Under the pieces are notes generated by a model. It did no database searches, was not told the DNA's origin, and worked only from the letters and a program-made list of their open reading frames with translations. From a virus: DNA of 36,515 nt. Positions 12,598 through 19,381 of this stretch are shown piece after piece. The position numbers and the translations under genes are program-made. Positions within the stretch are counted from its first letter, which is position 1. Each line of letters opens with the position of its first letter. Where the stretch lies: positions 1 through 36,515 of the IMG/VR virus record IMGVR_UViG_3300027573_000078. One strand, 5' to 3'.

Positions 12598-12801
12598 ATG
12601 AAGCCGCGCCTCACGCCCGTTCCGCCGGCCGCGCTGCAGGTGCGCCCGCCGCCGCTGTTCGCCGTGCATCACGTCGCGTGCGCGCTCCAGGTCGCGATCG
12701 CCCGCGCGCGCGCCGACCAGGCGTCGGCAGACCTGAGAGCGCGCGAGGCCAGGGAAAGGGAGAGAGCCCTTCGCTACCTGATCGGGAGGGCGGGTGCCTG
12801 A
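12598..12801 (+). CDS. small helical hypothetical protein (67 aa)
   Basis: A 67-aa protein with a proline-rich start and one long charged helix (QVAIARARADQASADLRARE onward), probably a coiled coil. AAGGAAG lies 6-8 nt before the ATG at 12598. A 14-codon reading frame starting at 12557 ends exactly on this ATG (ATGA), so translation may be coupled through a mini-leader. The stop overlaps the ATG of the next gene. Function unknown. Confidence 0.5.
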   Translation: MKPRLTPVPPAALQVRPPPLFAVHHVACALQVAIARARADQASADLRAREARERERALRYLIGRAGA

Positions 12802-13094
12802 TGCCTGACGGCTCCCGCGTCCTCCTGCCGCTCGACGAGCTTCTCGAGCGCGCGGCCTCGCGCAATTGGACCGAGGCGAAAGCCCGCGTCGCGCTGCGCA
12901 AGTGCGGCGGCTGCGACCACTACCACGGCGGCGCCATCCCCTATTGCGAGGCCTTCATGCTCGCCGTGCGCGTCAACACGCCCGCGGCGACGTGCCCGCA
13001 GTTCAAGCCGGCGCTCGACGATGACGGAGACGACGGCGACGAGATCGGCGAGGGCGACGTTGGGAGCGCCGGCATGACGGGAGAGACGGAATGA
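12801..13094 (+). CDS. four-cysteine small protein upstream of the exonuclease (97 aa)
   Basis: A 97-aa protein with LRKCGGCDHYHGG, IPYCEAF and ATCPQFKP: four cysteines and two histidines placed as a likely zinc (or Fe-S) site. The acidic C-terminus (DDDGDDGDEIGEGD) suggests a protein- or DNA-mimic-like tail. It begins with a TGATG overlap with the previous gene and ends overlapping the YqaJ-type exonuclease start by 4 nt. An accessory role in the recombination module is inferred from linkage. Confidence 0.58.
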   Translation: MPDGSRVLLPLDELLERAASRNWTEAKARVALRKCGGCDHYHGGAIPYCEAFMLAVRVNTPAATCPQFKPALDDDGDDGDEIGEGDVGSAGMTGETE

Positions 13095-13996
13095 GCGACC
13101 GCATGAATTTCATCGGCGGGTCGGAGGTGGCCGCGCTGTTCGGCCTGCATCCGCACCTCACGCCCTTCGAGCTCTGGCACCGCAAGGCCGGCTCGCTCCC
13201 CGAAGCCGACCTGTCGGATAACGCGGCGGTGCAGGCCGGCATCTTCCTCGAGCCCGCGGTCGCGGCCTGGGTCGCCGACCGCACCGGCTGGAAGATCCAG
13301 AAGGTGCGCCGCCAGGTCGTGCATCGGGACCTGCCGTTCCTGCGCGGCTCGCTCGATTACGAGATCGTGGCGCACGAGCGCGGCGCTGGCGTGCTCGAGA
13401 TCAAGACCACGGACAGCTTCGTGGCGCGCCTGTGGGACGACGGCGAGCCGCCGATCCACTACGAGCTGCAGCTGCAGGCCTATCTCGGCATGACCATGCG
13501 CGACTGGGGCGCGATCGCGGTGCTCGTCGGGGGCAACGATCTGCGCGTCTTCGAGCGCGAGCGCCGCCCGCTCGCCATGGCGAAGATCGAGCACGCCGCC
13601 GCGGGATTCTGGGCTTCCGTCCAGGAAGGGCGCGCGCCGACGCCGGACTTCCGCGTTGACGCCGATGTCATCGCGGCACTCTACCGCTCTGCGCAGAAGG
13701 GCAAGCTGGTCGACCTCACGGGCGACAATTACCTCGTCGACCTCTGCGCGCGATGGATCGAGAGCGGCGAGCGCATGCGCGCAGCGGATGACGAGCGCGA
13801 CGCGATCAAGGCCGAGCTGCTGACCAAGATCGGCGATGCCGCCGTGGCGCTGTGCGGCGACTACAAGATCAGCGCCGCCGAGATCGCGGCGCAGCCCGAT
13901 CGCGTCATCACCGCCGAGATGCTCGGGACCACAATCAAGGGTCGTTCTGGCTATCGCCGCTTCACAATTTCCACCTCAAAGAAGGATGCCGCCTGA
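13091..13996 (+). CDS. YqaJ-type viral recombinase/exonuclease
   Basis: A 301-aa member of the YqaJ/lambda-exonuclease group. It starts with the family's FIGGSEVAALFGL motif and then shows the nuclease residues in order: Glu54 in FLEPAV, Asp89 in RGSLDYEI, Glu103 and Lys105 in VLEIKTTD, and Gln127/Gln129 in YELQLQAYLG. The enzyme digests one strand of double-stranded DNA to give 3' tails for annealing. It is directly coupled to the RecT gene (TGATG), forming the usual exonuclease plus annealing-protein pair for phage recombination. Confidence 0.88.
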   Translation: MSDRMNFIGGSEVAALFGLHPHLTPFELWHRKAGSLPEADLSDNAAVQAGIFLEPAVAAWVADRTGWKIQKVRRQVVHRDLPFLRGSLDYEIVAHERGAGVLEIKTTDSFVARLWDDGEPPIHYELQLQAYLGMTMRDWGAIAVLVGGNDLRVFERERRPLAMAKIEHAAAGFWASVQEGRAPTPDFRVDADVIAALYRSAQKGKLVDLTGDNYLVDLCARWIESGERMRAADDERDAIKAELLTKIGDAAVALCGDYKISAAEIAAQPDRVITAEMLGTTIKGRSGYRRFTISTSKKDAA

Positions 13997-15285
13997 TGGC
14001 CACCGCCCCGAAGGATGCCGCCCAGGCGCCGGCCGCACAGCTGCCCACGCAGCGCCGGCCGAGCGAGATCGACACCGTGCGCATGGCGCTCGAAAAGCTG
14101 CGCCCTCAGCTGCAGATGGCACTGCCCAAGCACCTGACCGTTGACCGACTGCTGCGTGTCGCTATCACCGCGGTGCAGACCACACCGAAGCTGCTCGAGT
14201 GCGATCGCAAGTCGCTGTTCGGCGCGATCATGACCTGCGCCCAGCTCGGGCTCGAGCCCGACGGCGTGCTCGGCCAGGCGTACCTGGTGCCGTTCGGCAA
14301 TCGGGTGCAGTTCATCCCCGGCTACAAGGGGCTGATCGCGCTCGCGCGCAACTCGGGCGATCTCTCGTCGGTGATCGCCCACGAGGTGCGCGAGAACGAC
14401 GATTTCGGGCATTGGGACGAGCGCACGAAGGCCTACCGGCTCGACTTCGCCCACTCCGAGCCACCGACGCACAGTTTCGATTTCCGCAAGCTCCGCGGCG
14501 ACGTGATGGCCTTCTATGCCGTCGCGCGCTTCAAGGACGGCGGCGTGCACTGGGACGCGATGGCGCGCGCTGAGGTCGAGATGATCCGCGACCGCTCGCA
14601 GGGCTACAAGGCGTTCAAGGCCGGCAAGACCAAGGACAACCCCTGGCACACCGACTTCATCGAGATGGGCAAGAAGACGATGATCCGCCGCATCTCGAAG
14701 TATTTGCCGATGTCGGTGCAGAAAGCCGCCGCGATAGCCGATGCCTACGACACGGGTCGGCACGCGCAGCTCGGGCCGGCTGGCGAGGTGGTGATCGACG
14801 CTGCCGCGATCGACGCCGGTAGCGATCAGCAGCAGATCGAGAAGCCGAAGGGCTCGAAGCTCGATCGCTTCGAGAAGAGCGGTGTCGATCGGGAGACCGG
14901 CGAGGTGCTCGACGGGGCGCTGGCCGCCAGCGACGGGAAGCCCGCCGCGGAGAGCGAGCAGGGCGGCGCAGCGCCGCCCCACCCGACGCAGGAAGCGGCG
15001 GCCGACCAGGGCACCGCCAGCGCCGGCCACGATGCCGACGGCGTCGTGCACGAGCCGCCGGTGCCGACGCTCGCGGCACCTCCCGAGGACGCCTCGGTGA
15101 AGGCATGGACCACCTATCGCGGCCTGCTAATCGAGGCGGTCGCCAAAGCGCCGTCGCGGATCTGGCTGATGGCTTTCGAGTTGGGCAACGAGGATGGTCT
15201 CAAGGTGCTCGAGCGCGATTTCCCGTCGCAGCACGCGATGGTGAGGAAGGCCATCGCCGCGCGCGCGGCCGAGCTGGCGGATTAG
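13996..15285 (+). CDS. recT: RecT-family single-strand annealing protein
   Basis: A 429-aa protein. Its first ~280 residues match RecT: LTVDRLLRVAITAVQTTPKL, then SLFGAIMTCAQLGLEPDG, AYLVPFGNRVQFIPGYKGLI and KKTMIRRISKYLP, all signature segments. RecT binds ssDNA made by the partner exonuclease and pairs complementary strands. It is longer than E. coli RecT (~270 aa): a Glu/Ala/Pro-rich linker (about 290-375) connects to a C-terminal helical domain (KAWTTYRGLLIEAVAKAPSR onward). This is an unusual extra module that may recruit SSB or replication proteins. The ATG shares a base with the exonuclease stop. Confidence 0.9.
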   Translation: MATAPKDAAQAPAAQLPTQRRPSEIDTVRMALEKLRPQLQMALPKHLTVDRLLRVAITAVQTTPKLLECDRKSLFGAIMTCAQLGLEPDGVLGQAYLVPFGNRVQFIPGYKGLIALARNSGDLSSVIAHEVRENDDFGHWDERTKAYRLDFAHSEPPTHSFDFRKLRGDVMAFYAVARFKDGGVHWDAMARAEVEMIRDRSQGYKAFKAGKTKDNPWHTDFIEMGKKTMIRRISKYLPMSVQKAAAIADAYDTGRHAQLGPAGEVVIDAAAIDAGSDQQQIEKPKGSKLDRFEKSGVDRETGEVLDGALAASDGKPAAESEQGGAAPPHPTQEAAADQGTASAGHDADGVVHEPPVPTLAAPPEDASVKAWTTYRGLLIEAVAKAPSRIWLMAFELGNEDGLKVLERDFPSQHAMVRKAIAARAAELAD

Positions 15286-15295
15286 GGGCAGGCGA

Positions 15296-15490
15296 ATGAC
15301 CGACGACCAGAAGCCGGCCGTGCCGCTCGAGCTGCAGATCAAGGCGGTAGGCCGGGAGATCGGCATGCGCCGCGGCGCCTATCCGAAATTCGTGGCGTCG
15401 GGACGGATGAAGCAGGAAGCCGCCGACGCGGAGCTCGCCGCGATGGAGGCGGTCTACCAGACGCTCAAGGATCTGCAGCGGCAGCAGTAA
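15296..15490 (+). CDS. small conserved-type phage protein (64 aa)
   Basis: A 64-aa helical protein (LELQIKAVGREIGMRRGAYP, then ASGRMKQEAADAELAAMEAV). This pattern, a helix with REIxMR, a YPKxVASGRM turn and a second helix AxxELxAMxAV, is one I recognise as recurring in alphaproteobacterial phages and prophages, without known function. It lies 10 nt after recT and 10 nt before the excisionase-like gene. Confidence 0.65.
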   Translation: MTDDQKPAVPLELQIKAVGREIGMRRGAYPKFVASGRMKQEAADAELAAMEAVYQTLKDLQRQQ

Positions 15491-15500
15491 GGAAGGGTCC

Positions 15501-15794
15501 GTGCCACGCCGCCATCACCTACCACCCAACATCCCGCCGCGCGGCCTGGCGCGCGACCAGGCGGCAGCGTACTGCGGCGTGTCCGGACCCACCTTCGACA
15601 TCGCCGTGGACGCGGGCGTGATGCCGCCAGCGGCGAGGTGCTTCGGCTCTCGCCTGGTGTGGGATCGCAAGGCCCTCGATCTTGCCTGGGACCGGCTCAG
15701 CGGGCTTGATAAGCCCCCGGCCGACGATGCCGAGTCGGCCCTGCGGAGGGCCATTGATGCTCGAAAGAATGCGGTACGTCACGAAGCGGCATAA
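15501..15794 (+). CDS. AlpA/excisionase-like HTH protein
   Basis: A 97-aa protein with RGLARDQAAAYCGVSGPTFD followed by a wing-like SRLVWDRKALDLAWD, the MerR/AlpA-type winged helix found in small excisionase-like proteins encoded just before integrases. Such proteins bend DNA at att sites to direct excision and may regulate int. The start is GTG with GGAAGGG about 5 nt upstream. It overlaps the integrase start by 38 nt, which suggests coordinated synthesis of Xis-like protein and integrase. Confidence 0.7.
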   Translation: MPRRHHLPPNIPPRGLARDQAAAYCGVSGPTFDIAVDAGVMPPAARCFGSRLVWDRKALDLAWDRLSGLDKPPADDAESALRRAIDARKNAVRHEAA

Positions 15795-16776
15795 CCGGGG
15801 CGGCGGCGAGCGCCATTACTGGCAGCGCCCCGGTCAACCGCTCACCCGCCTCCCCGACGATCCGGTGGCGCGGTTCACGCTGCAGAAGAAGCTCAACGAG
15901 GCAGCCGATCGCAAGGACGGAGACGTCCTCATCGAGGGCTCGATCGGCTGGGTGATCCAGCGCTACCGGGCGACCGACCGCTTCAAGAAACTCGCGCGCG
16001 GCACGCTCAAGTACTACGGCCGCTATCTGCGCGAGGTCGAGGATCTGGGAAAGATGCTGCCGTTCCGGGCGTTCGATCGCCGCATGGTGGTGGATTTCGT
16101 CGAGACCTTCACGAAGAAGGGCGAGCAGCGGAAAGTCGCTGCGGTGCTGCGCAACCTGTTCGACGTCGCGCTCTACGAAGGCGTCGCCGTCGAGAACCAC
16201 GCGACGAAGCTTCGGCTCACCACGAACCAATCGCGCGAGGCGATGTGGAGCGACGGCGCGATCAAGGCGTGGCTCGCCGCCGCCGAGGGGCATGCGATGG
16301 GCGCCGCGATGACACTGGCTTTCCGGCTGTTGCAATTCACCGCGCAGCGCCCTGGCGACGTGCTCGCGATGACGTGGTCGGCCTGGAATGGCGACCTGAT
16401 CCGCGTGCGCCAGCAGAAGACCAAGAAGCTGCTCGACGTGCCGGCGCACTCGGAGCTTAGGGCGATCCTCGAGGAGGCGCGCCGCGGCGCCGACAGCCTG
16501 ATGATCGTGAGCTATCGCGGCCGCGCTGTGAGCTATGCCGCGATGAACCGCGCGTGGCAGTCGATCGGGCTGGCATCAGACACGGCGGAGCTGCAGGCGC
16601 GCGACCTGCGCCGCACCGCATGCGTCCGCATGTGTGAGGCGGGCGCGACGGAGAAGCAGATCGCCGCCGTCACCGGACATTCGATCGATGAGACCCGGCA
16701 CATTTTGGAGACGTACCTGCCGACGACCACGGCCATGGCGCGCGCCGCAATCGAGCGGCTGGAGACGAAACGATGA
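15757..16776 (+). CDS. int: tyrosine integrase
   Basis: A 339-aa tyrosine recombinase. Residues ~55-150 form the SAM-like core-binding domain. The catalytic domain has Arg198 in AQRPGDVLAM, a lysine in QQKTKK (221-224), Arg285 in ARDLRRTACV, His308 in VTGHSIDET and the nucleophile Tyr320 in ILETYLP. The usual HxxR His is Arg282 here, as in many alphaproteobacterial integrases with RDLRRT. The N-terminal ~50 residues could be the arm-binding domain reading the TCTAACGCG repeats downstream. The ATG at 15757 follows GGAGGG; an in-frame ATG lies four codons later. It would recombine attP with a host attB. Confidence 0.92.
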   Translation: MLERMRYVTKRHNRGGGERHYWQRPGQPLTRLPDDPVARFTLQKKLNEAADRKDGDVLIEGSIGWVIQRYRATDRFKKLARGTLKYYGRYLREVEDLGKMLPFRAFDRRMVVDFVETFTKKGEQRKVAAVLRNLFDVALYEGVAVENHATKLRLTTNQSREAMWSDGAIKAWLAAAEGHAMGAAMTLAFRLLQFTAQRPGDVLAMTWSAWNGDLIRVRQQKTKKLLDVPAHSELRAILEEARRGADSLMIVSYRGRAVSYAAMNRAWQSIGLASDTAELQARDLRRTACVRMCEAGATEKQIAAVTGHSIDETRHILETYLPTTTAMARAAIERLETKR

Positions 16777-16794
16777 CGGGCCGTACCCCCTTTT

Positions 16795-17078
16795 GTCTAA
16801 CGCGGGGAAACGCGCGATGAACGGCAAAAGTCTAACGCGCGGCGACGAGAGTCTAACTTCTGGGCCTATGTCCCATTGAAACAACAGCATTTTTTGTGCT
16901 CGCCGAGTACCAGATGTATTACTCCGTGTGAGCTAAGTATTTGAAACTATGTGGGCGCGTTAGAGAAGACCGCGTAAAACTGCAGAATCCCTGCCAAGGA
17001 AAATCAGTGGCTTAGCCGGACCACTCTAACGCGCCGCCGCCTTCATCGTAGGCGCCGAGTCTAACGCGGTCTAACGCG
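16795..17078. other. putative attP with integrase arm-type repeats (gene-free block 16777-17094)
   Basis: Seven copies of the 10-mer [G/C]TCTAACGCG surround an A/T-richer core. Direct copies are at 16795-16804, 16830-16839, 17024-17033, 17059-17068 and 17069-17078 (the last two abutting). One inverted copy is at 16956-16965, and one partial copy (TCTAAC only) is at 16852-16857. The A/T-richer DNA at about 16870-16955 is the best place for the crossover core. Position just after int, spacing and mixed orientation fit arm-type sites of lambda-like integrases. The exact core cannot be fixed without a host attB. No gene is seen here. Confidence 0.65.
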
Positions 17079-17094
17079 CCCCCCAGAAACGCAA

Positions 17095-17128
17095 AAGGCG
17101 CCCGCCGGGTTTCCCCGGCGGGCGCCTT
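17095..17128. terminator. strong bidirectional intrinsic terminator
   Basis: A perfect 15-bp stem, AAGGCGCCCGCCGGG (17095-17109) and its complement (17114-17128), with a TTTC loop. On the minus strand the stem is followed by TTTT, making a good terminator for the leftward late (tail) operon. On the plus strand the T-run is short, but the stem could still stop transcripts coming from int. It lies exactly where the two transcription domains converge. Confidence 0.8.
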
Positions 17129-17137
17129 GCGTTCTGC

Positions 17138-17359
17138 TCAGGACGACCGGCTTCCCAGCGCCTTGAGCAGCTGGTCCACCTTCGCCTCGAACCGATCGAC
17201 CACCCTCAGGAAATCATCGCGGCGCACATAGTTGGCGCGCACCTCGTTGAGGTCGCGCGCGCGCTGCTCGATGCGGTTGGACAGCAGCCCGTAGACCGCC
17301 CACAGCCCGGCGATGCCGGCCACGACCAGGCCGACGAGCGTCACCTGGTCGGCGCTCAC
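17138..17359 (-). CDS. small membrane protein at the end of the tail operon (73 aa)
   Basis: A 73-aa protein with one N-terminal transmembrane helix (VTLVGLVVAGIAGLWAVYGLL) followed by a charged coiled-coil-like segment (LNEVRANYVRRDDFLRVVDR, then KVDQLLKAL). This N-in hydrophobic helix plus coiled coil resembles small phage lysis-accessory proteins (pinholin- or spanin-like). It is the last gene before the terminator, the place where lysis genes often sit. No endolysin is adjacent, so a lysis role is only a suggestion. Confidence 0.6.
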   Translation of the reverse strand: MSADQVTLVGLVVAGIAGLWAVYGLLSNRIEQRARDLNEVRANYVRRDDFLRVVDRFEAKVDQLLKALGSRSS

Positions 17360-17369
17360 GGCTCACGGC

Positions 17370-17807
17370 TCACGGGCGCGCCAGGATCGCGGCCGGATCG
17401 GCACCGGCATTGCGGATCAAGGAGACGATTGCCGCATCGTCGTTGCGGATGTCGGCGCGCGCATACCAAAGCTCGCGCATCTCGCGCGATGCGTTGTCGA
17501 TCTCGGCGGCGAACTCGGACAGCTTGCCGGCGGCGACGAGGCGGCGGATCACCCGCTCGCGCGGGACCGACCATTGCGCTGGTTGCTGCGCCGGCAGGCC
17601 GGGCGGATAGGGCACGGTCGGTGGATCGGTTTGCGCCGCCGGATCGTGCGCGGCGTAGACCGCCGCGACTTGATCGCGCACCGCCTGCGGCACTGCGGCA
17701 CTGAATGTGAATTCGCCGGTCATGATGTTCCAGCTGTAGCCGTCGAGCGTAGCGCTCGCGGCTTGCAGCTCGGCCGCGAACGTCGGGCCGATCTTCCAAT
17801 CAACCAT
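17370..17807 (-). CDS. hypothetical late protein (145 aa)
   Basis: A 145-aa protein: an N-terminal strand-rich part (TLDGYSWNIMTGEFTFSAAV), a proline-rich linker (PPTVPYPPGLPAQQPAQW) and a C-terminal helical domain (ERVIRRLVAAGKLSEFAAEI onward). It lies directly downstream of the putative fibre gene, so it may be a tail-fibre accessory or chaperone protein. No family is recognised. Confidence 0.58.
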   Translation of the reverse strand: MVDWKIGPTFAAELQAASATLDGYSWNIMTGEFTFSAAVPQAVRDQVAAVYAAHDPAAQTDPPTVPYPPGLPAQQPAQWSVPRERVIRRLVAAGKLSEFAAEIDNASREMRELWYARADIRNDDAAIVSLIRNAGADPAAILARP

Positions 17808-17808
17808 G

Positions 17809-18825
17809 TCAGCCTCGCGTGCTCAATGTCAGGCGGCCGGTCCACGTGCCAACTCCGACGTTGACGTATCCCGTCGTCGAGAACCTATGAAATCCGACGC
17901 TATCCCTGATCGCCACGCCTTGCGTCGTCGGTATGCCGTGGTTTGCGCCGGCAGAGAATCCAGTCGTGCCGGCGCCCATCGTCGCGCCGTCCCGTTGGAT
18001 ATCGGTCACGCACGCGCCGCCGGCTGTGTTGTTGGACGCGGAGCCCGAGTTCACGATAGTCACGGTCTCGTCGCCCAAGACCAGACACTGCAACGGCCCG
18101 GCGATCGGGGCGGGGGCCGTGGCGCCCGTCGCCACGCCGGTATAGCTGGCCGAGGCGCCAAAGCCGAGACGGTTCCAGACCGACAGCACGCCAATAGAGC
18201 TTGCGTCCTGAATGAAGCTCCCAAGGCCCATGACGATCGCGCCGACCAGCGTGGTCGCGGCGTTGGTGGAGCTCACGCGGTTGCCATCGCGCGGATCGGT
18301 AGCGGGAACGCTGGTGCTGAGTACCAGCGTCATCACGTCGGCGGTCATCGCGGCATAGACATAGCCGACGCCGTTGACCGGCCCCCAAGCGCCACTGAAC
18401 GCCAGATCGACGCCGGCCACCGGGATCTCGCGCAGCACCCCGTCGATGGTGATCAGCCTGCCGCCGTAACGCGACAGCCGGCATACCGTAGGGCTGACAT
18501 AATCGAAGCGGCAATCGTGGCGCGTGCTCGTAACCGTTTTGAGCCCGGCCGACGTGATCGCCTTCGTCGCCTCGACGCCCGCGGCAATGTCCGCCGCGCT
18601 CGCCTTCAGCAGCGCTTCGTCGATCGGCGAGACGTCGAGCCAGGCCGTGTTGTCCTTGCGCCGACGGCGCAGCATGTTCGCCGTCCAGTCGGCGAACCAC
18701 ATCGACGGGAAGGCGGGCACGGGCTCGACGGTGCCGCCGTTGTTGGTGGCGAGCGCCTCGATGATCTGGTTCAGCTCGGCGCGGAACGAGGCGCCGGGCT
18801 GGTTGTCGAGATAGAGATCAGCCAT
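17809..18825 (-). CDS. putative tail fibre / receptor-binding protein
   Basis: A 338-aa protein, mostly beta-prone and rich in Gly, Thr, Ser and Val after residue ~100 (VMTLVLSTSVPATDPRDGNR, ATGATAPAPIAGPLQCL, GAGTTGFSAGANHG), as in phage fibre and depolymerase-like tips. The first ~40 residues (DLYLDNQPGASFRAELNQII) look like an attachment domain. Its position just after the tip protein J and one small gene supports a receptor-binding role. The ATG at 18825 with GGGGGCA upstream is used; it overlaps the previous gene by 8 nt. No catalytic motif was identified. Confidence 0.6.
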   Translation of the reverse strand: MADLYLDNQPGASFRAELNQIIEALATNNGGTVEPVPAFPSMWFADWTANMLRRRRKDNTAWLDVSPIDEALLKASAADIAAGVEATKAITSAGLKTVTSTRHDCRFDYVSPTVCRLSRYGGRLITIDGVLREIPVAGVDLAFSGAWGPVNGVGYVYAAMTADVMTLVLSTSVPATDPRDGNRVSSTNAATTLVGAIVMGLGSFIQDASSIGVLSVWNRLGFGASASYTGVATGATAPAPIAGPLQCLVLGDETVTIVNSGSASNNTAGGACVTDIQRDGATMGAGTTGFSAGANHGIPTTQGVAIRDSVGFHRFSTTGYVNVGVGTWTGRLTLSTRG

Positions 18826-19381
18826 TGCTGCCCCCGCGGCGATCACGGCTCAGGTCTTGCGGCGCGCCCTGGGCGACGCCGCCCGCGTCGATCGTCCGCT
18901 CCCACTCGATGAGCCAGTCGAGCGTGTAGCGCGGCAAGGGCTGGCCGTCGCGGATCGCGCGCAAGCCGAGCGCGAAGGCCTTGGTCGCGAGCATCTCGAG
19001 CGCGATCTGGTCGCGTGGGCGCCCGCGCAGCACCTTGGGCAACGGCCTGAACTGCCCGGCGTCGGCATGCCATCGCCAATCGCCGGGCTTCAGGTCGCAC
19101 GCCGCCGGCACGACGACGGAACGCTCGCCGGGCCGGCTATCGAAGCGCTCCAGCGTGCCCTCGGCGTCAAGGTGGGCGTACATGATCGCCTCGAAGTAGC
19201 TGTAATCGGCGTGATAGCGCACCGTGCCGATCGCGGGCGCGTCGCCTTCGAGGATGCCGGGCACGCCCGCGATCGGTTCGCGCGACCAGCCGGCCACGAC
19301 GCGATCGGCGTCGAGCTGCGGCCAGACATAGACCGGCGCCGCCGGAGCTTCCGCCGCCGGCGCTTCATTCGGATCGCTCAT
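18818..19381 (-). CDS. hypothetical tail-tip accessory protein (187 aa)
   Basis: A 187-aa protein starting 1 nt beyond the tip-protein stop. It has an Ala/Pro/Glu N-terminus, a middle region with PGDWRWHADAGQFRPLPKVL and a helical C-terminus (YTLDWLIEWERTIDAGG). The arrangement resembles tail-fibre assembly or tip-associated proteins, which often have a short C-terminal helical part. No family is confidently recognised. It sits between protein J and the putative fibre. Confidence 0.58.
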   Translation of the reverse strand: MSDPNEAPAAEAPAAPVYVWPQLDADRVVAGWSREPIAGVPGILEGDAPAIGTVRYHADYSYFEAIMYAHLDAEGTLERFDSRPGERSVVVPAACDLKPGDWRWHADAGQFRPLPKVLRGRPRDQIALEMLATKAFALGLRAIRDGQPLPRYTLDWLIEWERTIDAGGVAQGAPQDLSRDRRGGSNG

